Counted from the first letter of the stretch, positions 26,760-36,428 are shown. The stretch is 64,000 nucleotides of DNA from CAVQLX01 sp963811605 (GCA_963811605.1 CAWESA010000003.1:62001-126000); one strand, 5' to 3'. Notes: generated from the sequence alone by a model not told the origin. Numbers and translations: made by a program.

Positions 26760-26897
26760 GGGCCACGATCGGGGTGCTCGCGAAAGTTGTATCGACGAGG
26801 ACGGGCTGTCCTCCCCGCCGCCGCGATTGCTGGCTTCGCGGCACACCACGGGGGGCATCCGAGCACGGAGCCCACGCAGACGAGGAGGGACAGCCCG

Positions 26898-26990
26898 ATG
26901 GAATCGTGCTCCGTAGGTCTGGACGTGCATAGCCGGCAGAGCGACTTCGTGATCCAGGACGCGGCGGGGTGCCAACGACTTCCCGCACAG
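26898..26990 (+). mobile_element. IS110-family transposase remnant (N-terminus only)
   Basis: The reading MESCSVGLDVHSRQSDFVIQ followed by DAAGC matches the start of IS110-type DEDD transposases, where the first catalytic Asp lies in the GLDVH segment. Similarity stops after about 30 codons and the frame continues into Pro/Arg-rich sequence. No other part of the transposase is in the window. The left end of the element may lie in 26760-26897, but IS110 elements lack clear inverted repeats, so this cannot be fixed. Confidence 0.6.
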
Positions 26991-27116
26991 CGACTCCTGC
27001 CTGTCCCGACTCTCCCCACGCACCGGGGAGCGGGCGGACCCGGGAGCGGCGGGACCCCATCCTGACCCATCGGACCATTGACTCGCCCCGGCGATGCGAT
27101 GCTAGCCTCTCGGACC

Positions 27117-27821
27117 ATGCCGGATCTCGAATTGATCGAGCTCTACCCCTCGCCGTGGTCGGAGCGACTGCGCTGGGTCCTCGAGCTGAAGGGCCTGCCC
27201 TACCGGCGCACGCCCTACGTCCCGCTCGCCGGCGAGGAGGACCACAAGCGACGGACCGGCGTGGCGACGGCGCCTGTCCTCATCGCCGACGCCGAGGTGA
27301 TCGGCGATTCTGACGCCGCGGTGGACTGGCTCGAGACGCGACATCCCTCGCCCGGGCTCGTGCCCGGCGACGCGCGGCGACGCGCGCAGGTGCGAGCGTG
27401 GGAGCTGCTCGCCACCGAGGCGCTGGCGCCGCTCGGACGCCTCGTCATGATCGGCCGCTACAAGACGTTGAATCTCCAGCCGCTCGCTGACTACTTCGCC
27501 GCCAAGTACCACTGGAGCGAGGCCGAGGGTGCGCGCGCCGATCGCGTGCTGCACACCGTGTTGCCGGAGCTGGCCGCGGCGGTGGCCGAATCGCCGTACC
27601 TCGTCGGCGGCGAGTTCACGCGCGCCGATCTCACGACGGCGGCGATGCTGAACCCCATCCTCGGCCTCCCCGACGACGAGCTGTTCTCGATCGACGCGGG
27701 CATGCGCGGGATGTTCGGCATCCCCTTCGGGGCCGATCCGGCGCTGGCCCCGCTCCGCGAGTGGCGTGACCGGACCTACCGCCAGCACCGCGGTGGCCGC
27801 GTCGTCCCGCCGGCCGGCTGA
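27117..27821 (+). CDS. Glutathione S-transferase family protein
   Basis: A 234-residue protein; ATG 27117 (MPDLELIELYPSPWSERLRW) is preferred to an upstream start that would add 13 non-conserved residues. The N-terminal thioredoxin-like domain has the SPWSERLRWVLELKGL helix and a TAPVLIADAEVIGDSDAAVDW segment carrying the cis-Pro and Ser/Asp that bind glutathione. The helical C-terminal domain has YLVGGEFTRADLTTAAML. Cytosolic; conjugation or isomerisation substrate unknown. It ends 2 bases from the convergent PPOX-type gene. Confidence 0.88.
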   Translation: MPDLELIELYPSPWSERLRWVLELKGLPYRRTPYVPLAGEEDHKRRTGVATAPVLIADAEVIGDSDAAVDWLETRHPSPGLVPGDARRRAQVRAWELLATEALAPLGRLVMIGRYKTLNLQPLADYFAAKYHWSEAEGARADRVLHTVLPELAAAVAESPYLVGGEFTRADLTTAAMLNPILGLPDDELFSIDAGMRGMFGIPFGADPALAPLREWRDRTYRQHRGGRVVPPAG

Positions 27822-27823
27822 GG

Positions 27824-28459
27824 TCAGAGGTTGGTCCGGTAGTCCTCGGCGATCATCTGGTCGATCGCCTCGGCGAGCGGCCCGGCCGCTTCCTTCTCCG
27901 ACGCGAGCTTGGGCGCCAGCATGCGGCCGAACGACACGTGGAGTGGCGCCCAGGTGTCGGGCTTCCACAGGTGCGCGCGCAGGAACGCCTTCGCGCAGTG
28001 GAAGAAGCACTCCTCGACCGTCAGCCGGATCGCGAGCAGCGCCGGCTTCCCGCGCGCCGCGAGGCGCTCGAGGATCGCCGGATCGCGCGTCAGTTCGGCC
28101 GCGCCGTTCACGCGCAGCGTCTCCCCGGTGCCCGGGATCATGAAGAGGATGCCCACGCGCGGGTTGGCCAGGATGTTCTGCAGGCCGAACAGCAGCTTGT
28201 TCCCGGTGCGGTCGGGGATGAGCAGCGTCCGCTCGTCCTCGACTGCGACGAACCCTGGCTCGTCGCCCTTCGGAGACACGTCGCCGTGACCGTCGCGATC
28301 CGACGTCGCCAGCACGAGGAAGGGTGAGCGGGCGATGAACCCGCGCGCATGCTCGTCGAGCACGGTGTCGAGCTTGGCTGCAACCGCCGGGCTCGAGTCG
28401 CCTACCAGGGCGCGCAGCTCGTCGACGGTGCCGATGCGGTAGGGATCGGGTGAGACCAT
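27824..28459 (-). CDS. Pyridoxamine-5'-phosphate-oxidase-like FMN flavoprotein
   Basis: A 211-residue protein of the PPOX/PNPOx-like split-barrel group, closest by memory to the MSMEG_1061-type FMN-dependent branch. Landmarks are FLVLATSDRDGHGDVSPKGD, TLLIPDRTGNKLLFGLQNIL, RVGILFMIPGTGETLRVNG and CFFHCAKAFLRAHLWKPDTW. The central part forms the flavin-binding barrel. Start ATG 28459 gives the usual length. It probably reduces or oxidises a small molecule with FMN or F420; the substrate cannot be told. Converges with the GST gene. Confidence 0.85.
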   Translation of the reverse strand: MVSPDPYRIGTVDELRALVGDSSPAVAAKLDTVLDEHARGFIARSPFLVLATSDRDGHGDVSPKGDEPGFVAVEDERTLLIPDRTGNKLLFGLQNILANPRVGILFMIPGTGETLRVNGAAELTRDPAILERLAARGKPALLAIRLTVEECFFHCAKAFLRAHLWKPDTWAPLHVSFGRMLAPKLASEKEAAGPLAEAIDQMIAEDYRTNL

Positions 28460-28529
28460 GCTCGGGTCATACCGCCGCCGCCGGGCTCGGGGAAAGCCCG
28501 CTGCCGGGTGTCGCCCAGGCGCCGGTCCT

Positions 28530-29057
28530 TCAGGCGTCTTCCGCGAGCAGCGCCTGGATATGGGCCTCCATCCGGCCGTACCATCCTTCACCGACCTGCC
28601 TCAGACGGATGATGCCGCGCTTGTCGACCAGATACATCGCGGGCCAGGCCCAGTTGTCGAAGCGGCGCCACGTGACCAGGTCGGTGTCCACGGCGACCGG
28701 ATACGCGATCCCGTGGCTGCGGACGTATTCCTCGACGCGCGCCAGGTTGCGTTCGACGTCGGTCTGCGGCGTGAGGACGCCGATCACGACCAGACCTCGA
28801 TTCCCGTACTCCCGGTACCACGCCTCGATGTGGGGCTGGACCTTTTGACAGCTGGGGCAGCCGAAGGTCCAGAATTCGACCAGCGCCACCTTGCCACGCA
28901 GACTCGCCGGCGGGATCGGAGCCGTGTTGATCCAGGCGCTGGCCGAGATCTCGGGAGCAGGACGAGCCGTCGGGTCCCCGACGGACCACGTAGTGCTGCA
29001 CGCGGAGACGAGTGCCAGCAGGATCGCGGCCGTTGCGAGGCGTCGTGTCGCGGTCAC
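28530..29057 (-). CDS. TlpA/redoxin-like thioredoxin-fold lipoprotein
   Basis: A 175-residue protein with a lipoprotein signal (LLALVSAC, lipobox Cys20) and a thioredoxin fold. EFWTFGCPSCQKVQPHIEAW carries the redox-active C67-x-x-C70, followed by VEEYVRSHGIAYPVAVD and NWAWPAMYLVDKRGIIR with the cis-Pro. GTG 29057 follows a strong AAGGAGG site. It is likely anchored in the outer or inner membrane facing the periplasm and reduces disulfides. Absence of cytochrome c maturation genes nearby leaves its partner open. Confidence 0.9.
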   Translation of the reverse strand: MTATRRLATAAILLALVSACSTTWSVGDPTARPAPEISASAWINTAPIPPASLRGKVALVEFWTFGCPSCQKVQPHIEAWYREYGNRGLVVIGVLTPQTDVERNLARVEEYVRSHGIAYPVAVDTDLVTWRRFDNWAWPAMYLVDKRGIIRLRQVGEGWYGRMEAHIQALLAEDA

Positions 29058-29186
29058 GGGTGCTGCCTCCTTGTCTGCGATTTCCGTGGCGAGAGGAAGT
29101 AGCGCCCCGGGGGCCAGGGCTTCGCGCGTCGGGGCGCAGCGCGCCGGTACGGACTCCGCAACCCGTGGCCCGGTGCCCGTGACGAC

Positions 29187-29898
29187 ATGACGCCATCTAC
29201 GGTGTCGTCAGTCATTCCCTCGTGGACGGAGCCTGAACGTGGCGACGGCTGGCTCGTGCTCACGCGTCAGGTGGCTGAGTCGCTGAGGGCGCTCCCCCGG
29301 CGGGTGACGCTGCACGACTGGATCGAGCAGTACGGCCTCGCCGGCCGCGAGCACCGCGTGCGCGTGACGCACCGGTCCTCGCTCGTGGGGAAGACCCTGC
29401 CTGCTCATGGGCGCGCTGCGCTGCATCGATCTCGACAGCGCCTACGCCTCGATCCACTGGAAGACGCTGGTGCTGATCGTCGGCATGCTGCCGTTCTCCA
29501 TCGCGCTCCAGAAGACCGGCGGCGTCGACCTGGCGGCGGATGGTCTCATGGCCCTGACCGGTGGCGCGGGAACGTCCGTGGTGCTGGCGAGCCTCTTCGT
29601 CATCACTGCGCTCCTCGGGCTCTTCATCTCGAATACCGCGACCGCGGTGCTGATGGCTCCCGTCGCGCTTGCCATCGCGGACGACCTGCACGCATCGCCG
29701 TACCCCTTCGCGATGATCGTCGCCGTGGCATCGTCCGCGGCGTTCATGACTCCGATCTCGTCACCGGTGAACACGCTGGTGGTGGCACCGGGCAGGTACG
29801 CGTTCGGCGACTTCGTGCGCGTTGGCGTGCCCTTCACCGTGGTCGTGATGATCGTCAGCGTCCTGCTGGTACCCTGGCTCCTGCCGCTCCACCCGTAG
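29187..29898 (+). pseudogene. Truncated DASS/SLC13-type permease
   Basis: Two parts in different frames. At about 29250-29400 the reading LHDWIEQYGLAGREHRVRVT, followed by SSLVGKTL, is the RCK/TrkA-C domain found inside bacterial DASS permeases. From about 29407 the frame MGALRCIDLDSAYASIHWKT continues through LVLIVGMLPFSIALQKTGG, FISNTATAVLMAPVALAIA, AAFMTPISSPVNTLVVAPGR and a final hydrophobic helix. SNTATAV and the TPISSPVN loop are family cation/substrate motifs. The N-terminal half is missing, and a deletion or frame change lies near 29405. The remaining 163-residue open frame is unlikely to transport anything alone. Confidence 0.7.
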
Positions 29899-29951
29899 TG
29901 GGAAGGGACATTGGTCACGCAGCCAGGACGGTTGCAGGGGCTGCGCGGGGC

Positions 29952-30194
29952 TCACCCCTCGTCCAGCGGAGTCCAGCCGTCCTTCTCGGCCTTCTCGATG
30001 GCGCGATCGAAGGTCCGCCAGAAGCGCTTGCTCTGCGAGAGCGCGACGATCTCCAGGTCGGTGTCCTCGGTGACGGGCATCAGAACGGCGCACGGCCGCC
30101 CGTTCTTCGTGATGACCACGGAGCCCTCTTCGGCAAGGGAACTCACGATCTGGTTCAAGTTCGACTTCACCTGCCGGATGCTCTCGATCTTCAT
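29952..30194 (-). CDS. Phd/YefM-family antitoxin
   Basis: An 80-residue protein starting at ATG 30194. The N-terminal domain (MKIESIRQVKSNLNQIVSSL, then GSVVITKNGRPCAVLMPV) is the Phd/YefM DNA-binding fold. The C-terminus (LSQSKRFWRTFDRAIEKAEK) is the toxin-binding helix. It overlaps the toxin stop by four bases (ATGA), so translation is coupled. The antitoxin is the second gene here, the less usual order for this family. Confidence 0.85.
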   Translation of the reverse strand: MKIESIRQVKSNLNQIVSSLAEEGSVVITKNGRPCAVLMPVTEDTDLEIVALSQSKRFWRTFDRAIEKAEKDGWTPLDEG

Positions 30195-30487
30195 AGGACA
30201 AACCTCTTTCCGTCGATGAAGAGCCTTTCCCCGCGCTTCTTGCCGATGAGAACGATCTGAACCTCTTCGCCGTGGACCCGGTAGAAGACGCGCCACGTGC
30301 CGACGCGGAGCTCGAACTCGGCAAGCTCCGAGGGGCGGCGCAGCCGGAACCGCTGGTGTGTCTCCTCGGTCGCATCGGCCTCGGCGAGCTCTCGTCTCAT
30401 CGCTTCCCTGAGCGACGCCGCGTCGTATGCTCGAAGCGCTCGAAGCTGCCGGGTGGCGTCAGGGCCCAGCAGCACGCGGCGTCGCAC
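30191..30487 (-). CDS. RelE/ParE-superfamily toxin
   Basis: A 98-residue protein starting at GTG 30487. It shows the ParE/RelE pattern: N-terminal strand, two helices (ATRQLRALRAYDAASLREAM), then FRLRRPSELAEFELRVGTWR, VFYRVHGEEVQIVLIGKKRG and ERLFIDGKRFVL. E-L-R-V-G-x-W-R-V-F-Y is the typical core. ParE-like members poison gyrase, RelE-like members cleave mRNA on ribosomes, and sequence alone does not decide. First gene of the pair with the downstream Phd-type antitoxin. A 10-base palindrome lies upstream. Confidence 0.85.
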   Translation of the reverse strand: MRRRVLLGPDATRQLRALRAYDAASLREAMRRELAEADATEETHQRFRLRRPSELAEFELRVGTWRVFYRVHGEEVQIVLIGKKRGERLFIDGKRFVL

Positions 30488-30501
30488 GTCGCTACCGTAG
30501 T

Positions 30502-30511
30502 CTCAATTGAG
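30502..30511. promoter_or_regulatory. Palindrome CTCAATTGAG, candidate toxin-antitoxin operator
   Basis: A perfect 10-base palindrome sits 15 bases upstream of the toxin start codon. It is AT-rich in a GC-rich setting and correctly placed for autoregulation by a Phd-type antitoxin dimer. There is no experimental support. Confidence 0.4.
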
Positions 30512-30680
30512 CCTACGCACAAGTGGGCGCCGGGCTCGCTCACCGCGATGAGCGGGCAGCGCGAGAACCAACCCGGGGCCGGCGCACGCTCGGGCCCGCC
30601 ACCTTGGGACAACGCGCGAATCGGGCTACGAGGAGTGGTGCCGCGAAGAGAGCCGCTGTGAACGAGAGGAGGACGCCATC

Positions 30681-31187
30681 ATGCTGCCCGACGTGATCAC
30701 CCGCCAGGCCAGGCTCTTCACCATCGACACCAACCAGGTGCCGTTCGTGCGGGACGCGCTGCTGCCCGGCATCAGGGTGCAGCCGCTCTTCCTCGACCCG
30801 CAGAACGGCGTCTGGGTGCTGCGCGTTCTCTTCCCGCCGGGGATCACCCTCCCCAGGCACTTCCACACGGGCAGCGTCCACCTGTGGACCATCTCGGGCC
30901 GCTGGCACTACCTCGAGCACCCCGACCAACCGCAGACGGCCGGCTGCTACCTCTACGAGCCGGGCGGGTCGGTGCACCAGCTCCATACCCCGGACTCGAA
31001 CACCGAGGACACCGACACCTTCATGGTGGTCACGGGGTGCAACGTGAACTTCGCTGAGGACGGCACCTTCCTGAACATCATGGACGCCGGCTGGATCGAG
31101 AGCATGGTGAACCAGCTGGCCGTCGACCAGCGGCTCGGACCGCTCGAGTACATCCACGGGCAGGGCGCGCGCTACGCGCCGCGGTGA
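30681..31187 (+). CDS. Cupin, 2,4'-dihydroxyacetophenone dioxygenase-like
   Basis: A 168-residue single-domain cupin. ATG 30681 follows GAGAGGAGGAC. The metal-binding motif is in PRHFHTGSVHLWTISGRWHY (H-x-H and a further His), and the second cupin motif is in EPGGSVHQLHTPDSN. It resembles ChrR-like cupins annotated as 2,4'-dihydroxyacetophenone dioxygenases, which split an aryl ketone C-C bond with oxygen and iron. No aromatic-degradation genes are adjacent, so the substrate is uncertain. A hairpin follows the stop. Confidence 0.82.
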   Translation: MLPDVITRQARLFTIDTNQVPFVRDALLPGIRVQPLFLDPQNGVWVLRVLFPPGITLPRHFHTGSVHLWTISGRWHYLEHPDQPQTAGCYLYEPGGSVHQLHTPDSNTEDTDTFMVVTGCNVNFAEDGTFLNIMDAGWIESMVNQLAVDQRLGPLEYIHGQGARYAPR

Positions 31188-31189
31188 GC

Positions 31190-31215
31190 GTGCAGGAGGT
31201 CGTTCGACCTCGCAC
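31190..31215 (+). terminator. Candidate hairpin terminator after the cupin gene
   Basis: GTGC-AG-GAGGTC, loop GTTC, GACCTC-GCAC: a 10-pair stem with a two-base bulge, starting 3 bases after the stop. There is no T tract. It lies between convergent genes, so it could serve either direction. Confidence 0.4.
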
Positions 31216-31379
31216 GTGAACGGTCTCCTTCTCGCTGACGACCGGCCCTTTCATGGGCCCGCGTATGCCCTGCGCCGCATCGTCGAGATCGGTGCACCGA
31301 TCGGTGACATCGCTCCCGGACTGGCGTGCAGCATGGACGACGGTCGCGCTCGGGTGACGGCCGATGCCGCGCGGCGCGC

Positions 31380-32957
31380 TCAGTTCTGCTCGAGGACGAT
31401 GCGAGCCGTATCGTGATTCACGGCGCTTCCGGCCGCGAGCGTCGTGCTGCCGCACATGACGCCGACACCGGTCGGGCCGTTGACGGGGATGGTGGTCGTC
31501 TTCGTGGCGACGACGGGGGCGGCGGCGCCCGTCTGGACGGAGCAGGTGAGCAAACCGGCGACGCTGAAGTCGACGGTGACCACGTACTCCGTGTCGGCGA
31601 CCAGGCTGGTGCCGCCGATGTCGCTGCACGAGTAGCTGGTGCCGTCGCCGCTGCAGCACCGCCAGGCTGTCGAGGCGTCCGTCTGGAGCCCGACCGCGAC
31701 GAAGCTGGTCGCGAGCGGACCGGCGGTCACGGGGACGGCCGACAGGCCGGCCGCCGACAGCCCGATCCAGATGCGGCGATTGGTCACCGTGGTGTCGGAG
31801 TGGACGAAGGCGGTGAGCTTCGGACGGTAGCTCACCTGCGTCGTCGAGAAGGGTCCGCTGATGCCGGCGAAGCTGTTGGCGGCGGTGGCGCTGGCGTTGC
31901 GCACGTAGGCCCGCGTCGCGTTAGTGAGGTTGGGCTGCGCGGTCCCCGTCCCGGACACGTTGGGGGCGGACAGGCCGAAGCTGTTCAGGCTTGAATCCGC
32001 GTTGGAGAGAGGCTGGTACCAGGCGATCTTGCGGGTCGTGAGCGAGTCTCCCGTGGGGCCGGTCGCTCCGGTGCTTCCCGCCATCCCGGCGACGCCCGGT
32101 TGACCGGTAGGGCCAGTCGGGCCGGTGGCGCCCGCCGCGCCAGTTGCGCCCGAAGGACAGATCGGGCCCGTCGCACCCGCGATGCCCTGCGGGCCGCCGG
32201 GACCCGTTGCGCCGGTCGGCCCGACGGCGCCCTGCGGGCCGGTCGCGCCCGACGAGCCGGTAACGCCCGTGGGGCCTGACGGGCCGGTCGGCCCGATGCC
32301 GCCGGTGGGCCCCGTGGACCCCGCCACGCCGGTCGCCCCGGTGGGCCCTTCGCCCACCGCCGGGGCGTCGAACGTCACCAGCAGCCTGGGCGCGCGGCGC
32401 ACGTTCTCCTTGGTCGCGAAGAGGACGGTCCGCGCCGACTCGACCCGCACCGCGATACCCGCATTCGTGGCGGGTTGCGCGAGCCAGCGCCGGGCGAGGT
32501 CGGTAACGTCCCACTCCAGCGGCGTCCGCGTCGGGTTCGCCGGCACCGTCGTCGACGCCACCGGGGTCGCCTCGATCGGCGGCGGGTCGCCGGCCGTCGT
32601 GAAGACCTCGTCCCACGGGCCAGCGACCGCGAACACCGAGACGGTCGTGCTCGGGGGCATGCGGACCGCATCCATGCGCAGGACGGCACGCGTCAGGCGG
32701 GAGCCCGGCGGCAGCAGCGAGAGCAGATCGAACTGCACCAGCCCGATGCGACGCTGCCCGGTGCTCAGCGTCGCTTCGCGACCGTGGATGCGCGACGTTC
32801 CGCCGGACTCCTTCACCCACGTGTCGCCCGACGGGACCAGGGCGGCGGTTCCCTGCGCTTGCGTCGCACGCGGCATGACGCCGAGCAAGACGACCAGCAA
32901 CAGCAACTCGACTCGGATCTTGGCCCGCAACCCCACCGAACCTGTTCGGTGTCCCAC
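31380..32957 (-). CDS. Secreted DNRLRE-domain protein with collagen-like repeats
   Basis: A 525-residue exported protein from GTG 32957; the signal peptide is VELLLLVVLLGVMPRATQAQ. Residues about 40-200 form a DNRLRE-type beta-sandwich (LVPSGDTWVKES, LVQFDLLSLLPPGSRLTRAV, LEWDVTDLARRWL). Next comes a collagen-like Gly-x-y stretch of about 100 residues rich in GATGPTGPTG. The C-terminal domain (IWIGLSAAGLSAVPV, VGLQTDASTAWRCCSGDG, YVVTVDFSVAGLLTC) looks like a receptor-tip or C1q/appendage-type sandwich. The layout fits a trimeric surface fibre. Bacterial collagens of this kind are known in phage tails, spores and adhesins. Confidence 0.83.
   Translation of the reverse strand: MGHRTGSVGLRAKIRVELLLLVVLLGVMPRATQAQGTAALVPSGDTWVKESGGTSRIHGREATLSTGQRRIGLVQFDLLSLLPPGSRLTRAVLRMDAVRMPPSTTVSVFAVAGPWDEVFTTAGDPPPIEATPVASTTVPANPTRTPLEWDVTDLARRWLAQPATNAGIAVRVESARTVLFATKENVRRAPRLLVTFDAPAVGEGPTGATGVAGSTGPTGGIGPTGPSGPTGVTGSSGATGPQGAVGPTGATGPGGPQGIAGATGPICPSGATGAAGATGPTGPTGQPGVAGMAGSTGATGPTGDSLTTRKIAWYQPLSNADSSLNSFGLSAPNVSGTGTAQPNLTNATRAYVRNASATAANSFAGISGPFSTTQVSYRPKLTAFVHSDTTVTNRRIWIGLSAAGLSAVPVTAGPLATSFVAVGLQTDASTAWRCCSGDGTSYSCSDIGGTSLVADTEYVVTVDFSVAGLLTCSVQTGAAAPVVATKTTTIPVNGPTGVGVMCGSTTLAAGSAVNHDTARIVLEQN
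32045..32355 (-). repeat. Collagen-like Gly-x-y coding repeat
   Basis: A short-period (9-base) degenerate repeat encoding Gly-x-y triplets such as GATGPTGPTG. No dispersed spacers occur, so it is not a CRISPR. Triplet count could vary between strains. Confidence 0.75.
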
Positions 32958-33190
32958 ACCCGTCGGGCGCGTGACAAGGCGATTCTCGGATCGGGGCGAG
33001 CGGGTAGTGTCCTAGGACACCACCGGCGAGCGTCGGGCGTGCGGGAGCCGGGGTTCACGAAGGGCTCTTCGCGAACGCTCGCAGAACGCCCCCTCGCAGA
33101 CCGGCCGGAGCCGAGCGACAGGCGTAAACGGGCACGGCCGGCGACCGCGGAGCGGATCGCCGGCCGAGGATGGGGGCGGGTCGGAGCGCG

Positions 33191-36100
33191 CTACTGCCAG
33201 GTGCTGAAGCCGTCGCGCTGCGGCAATGGGCCCACGTTGGGGGTGAGGAAGTCCTCGAAGACCCAGAGGCCCACGTCGTTCTCGTACTCCATGCCGTGAT
33301 TGTACTGCTCGGTGACGGGGTTGTCGTAGAGACGGTACCACGAGCCGGCGGTCGGCTTGCCACTCACGACCGGGCCGTCGTCATGGTCGTGCTCGAAGAA
33401 GAAGGGACGCCGGCCGAGCGTGAAGCCGAGCGCCGAAGCCGAGTGGACCGGGCCGTCGTCGTCCATCTCGCCGTCGTGCACGGGCGTCGTGGTCGGGGTC
33501 CATTCGGGCGCGGGGACCGAGCCGGTCGCGCGCACGAGCCGCCAGTCGAGGATGTGCGCAGGCAGCTCGCAGCCGGCGGGCGGCGTCCCGAGCTGCGCGG
33601 CCTTCTCGACGAACCAGCCGGCGACGCCGGTGACCAGATCCGCGCCCTGGCCGGCGGCCGACAGCACCGAGGCGACCACCTGCTCCGGCGTTGCGTTCGA
33701 GAGCCCCGAGAGGATCGCTTCCGTGTTGCCGAAGGTGGCGAAGAGGGCGCGGACGAGGTCGTCGTAGTCGATCGGGATCGTCTCTCCCCCGCAGGAGAAG
33801 GCGGGGATCGGCACGTCGACCGAGCCGGTCATGGTGAGGCGCCACTCGCGGTCCAGGTGGATGGGCACGATGGCGTCGGGCAGGATGGTGACCTGGAGGC
33901 GCGTGCTCGAGAGGTACGCGAGCACGCCGTCCACGCCCGCGCCGAAGTGCCCGGTGAAGTACGCGGAGAGTCCGTCGAGCGCGCCCTCGCCCGCATGCGC
34001 GATGAACTGCTCGACCTGCGCCTTCTGGCTCGACAGGTCGAAGATGCGCGCGCGCCGGTCGAGGATGTCCGCGTAGGGCGCGTAGGGGGCGACGTCGACC
34101 CGGCCGTAGCCGTTCGGGATGAACTGCTTCACGAGCAGGTCGGAGAAGAACATCGTGTCGAGGATCCAGCCCTTCTCCTTCTCGCGCTCGGCCTCGTAGC
34201 GATCGAAGCCCTCGAGGAGCTTCGGCGAGTCGAAGGCGCGGCCACCCGGGGAGCGCCCGAGAGTCGCGTAGATCGGGATGAGCGTGCGGCCCGCGCCGGC
34301 GAGCGGCGAGCCGCCGGTGCGGCGGGCGCGCTCGGGGGACAGGGGCCCCAGGTTGAACGCCCGCATCGTCGCGAGTCGCAGGTCGCGCAGCGCCGGGCTG
34401 TCGAGGAAGCGATCGAGCCGCGCCAGCTCGACGCGGGCGCGAACAACGAGACCGACCGGATGGCCGACGACGACCGACAGATCGGTGTCGAGCGAGCGCA
34501 CGAGCCGGGCGAGGGGGTTGGTGCCGCCGAGCGTCCCCTGGAGGTCGGCGATCGCGGCCCGGATGAAGTCCTTCGGCGGCTGCCCCCACTCGGCCATGTA
34601 GCTGCCTTCGTGCGGGGTGGCGAGCGTGAGGGCGAAGACGGTGCGGTCGCGCAGGTAGTCCATCTTCGTACGCTCCTCGCTGCAGATCGGGATGCGATCG
34701 GCGTTGAGGAGCGGCGTGTCGAACGCGTCGGCCGGCGGGTTGCTCAGGATGAACCGGGTCGCGAGGCCGCCGAAGCTCTGCACCAGGAAGATCACCTTGG
34801 GCGCCTGCTTGTACTGGGTCTCGTACCAGCGCAGGGCGGCGTAGGCCTGGTTGGTCACGCGGCGCGCGGACTCGACCACGCCGCGCGTGCTGTCGCGCCA
34901 GGTGACGAACACCGACAGTGGCGGCGCCCGGTGCGGATCGGGCTTGTCCGCGGTGACGAAGTGGAGAGCCGCACGCGGGTCGTAGGTCTCGACGGCGGCG
35001 GGATCGGTGACGCAGCCGCGCGCGTCGCGCGCCGTGATGCCGAGGTTCTCGTCGATGAGCGGGCGATTGGCCGGGACGGTGAGATAGCGCATGCCGCTCA
35101 CGTCCTGGCCCGCGAGGTTGAAGAGGGACGCCGGCTTGTTCGCCGTGAGCCCGAACAGGCCGGGGATGAAGTCGATCCCCCACTCGCAGCGGGAGTAGAA
35201 GGGCGTGTTCCGCGGCCCCTCGCACTTGACGGGATCCTCCGGGGCGTCGGCGGCCGTGTTGACGGCGTCGCTCATGCCGTGGACGAGGAAGATCACCGTC
35301 GGGCTCGGCGCGGAGATGGTCTTGGTGCCGCCGCTGAGCACGGGCGCGAGCGGGAGCGTGCGCACGGCGGTGCCGACGGGGAACGTCACGACGACGGTGG
35401 GAGTGCCGCCGGGCGGCGTCCCGCCCGGGACCGCGACGGGAACGGAGCCCGCCACCGGCCCGGAGGTGCCGACGGCCGGGATCCGCAGGCGTGCGTTGCC
35501 CGCCATGCGGCCATCGTCGCTCACGATGAGGCCGGTGAGGGCGAGCGCGTCCTCGCTCTGGTAGAGGCCGGCGCCGCCGCCCGGACGGGTGGCCGCGGCC
35601 GACCACGGCAGCGCCTCTCCGTCGGGGAGGGTGAGGGTGCCGCTGGCGGTCGGCCCGTCGAAGCGGCCGCTCAGGACGAGGCCGTCGGCGCTGGTGAGCG
35701 CGGAGATGGCGTCGGGATCCGCCGCATCGGGAGCCGGGGCCACGCCGAAGAACCAGCCGGTGCGGGTCGTGAGGTTCGAGCCGAGGCCGCAGGTGTAAGC
35801 GGTCAGGCCCTGGTCGTCGCGGACGAGGGCGATGAGCGCCTGGCCGCCGGCCACCTCGCCGACGAGCGTGTGCGTACCGCTCGCAGGGACGCAGGCGACC
35901 GCGCACCCGCCGGCGGCGCCGTCGCACCCGGTGGCCCGCTCGGCGGGGACGAACCCGTCGCCGCACCGGGACCGCGTGGCCTCGATCGGCCGCCGCAGCT
36001 TGCCGATCCGGAGGGTGCCGCTGAAGCGCTGGCAGCCGTCGACCAGCTTGCCGTCGAGCCGCACCCGGCCCGCGAGACCCGGGCACCGGAGCCACCTGGC

Positions 36101-36428
36101 CGCGACGCGGGTCGATCCCGCGCGCGTACTGGTCCACCGCTTCGGGGCGACCGGACCGCACACCCCGTCGAGGAGGATCGCGCCGCCCAGCTCCAGGGTG
36201 GCGTCGGCGGAGCGTTGCGCCCGGCGCGATCGGCCCGCCGGAAATCTGGTAGCGACCGGCGGGGCAGGCCGGGGGCTTCGGGGCCTTGCGCGCCCAGGCG
36301 GGGGCGGGCTGGGCCGCGGCCAGGAGTCCCAGCAGAGCGACGATCGCCCGGGTCGGGAACCCACGGCGACGGCGGCCCGGCCGCGGCGGCTGAAGGGTGG
36401 GTGACTGCCACTGCGCGACGTGGGTCAT
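33191..36428 (-). CDS. Large secreted alpha/beta-hydrolase (lipase/esterase-like), one frame break near the N-terminus
   Basis: ATG 36428 follows a GGAGG site and starts a signal peptide (FPTRAIVALLGLLAAAQPAP). Near 36220 the frame changes from PAGRYQISGGPIAPGA to DATLELGGAILLDGVCG, and the rest (about 1,010 residues) is open to 33191. The central domain has the oxyanion region TVIFLVHGMSDAV, a nucleophile elbow KVIFLVQSFGGLATRF and the lipase-like LTLATPHEGSYMAEWG. The elbow reads V-Q-S-F-G rather than G-x-S-x-G, as in some Ala/Val-x-Ser-x-Gly lipases. The first 330 residues are beta-rich and unrecognised. Likely an exported esterase acting on lipids or polyesters. Confidence 0.72.

Noticed and set aside
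32045..32355. Short-period repeats that could suggest a CRISPR or minisatellite
   Set aside because: The repeat is a 9-base coding pattern for Gly-x-y with no unique spacers.
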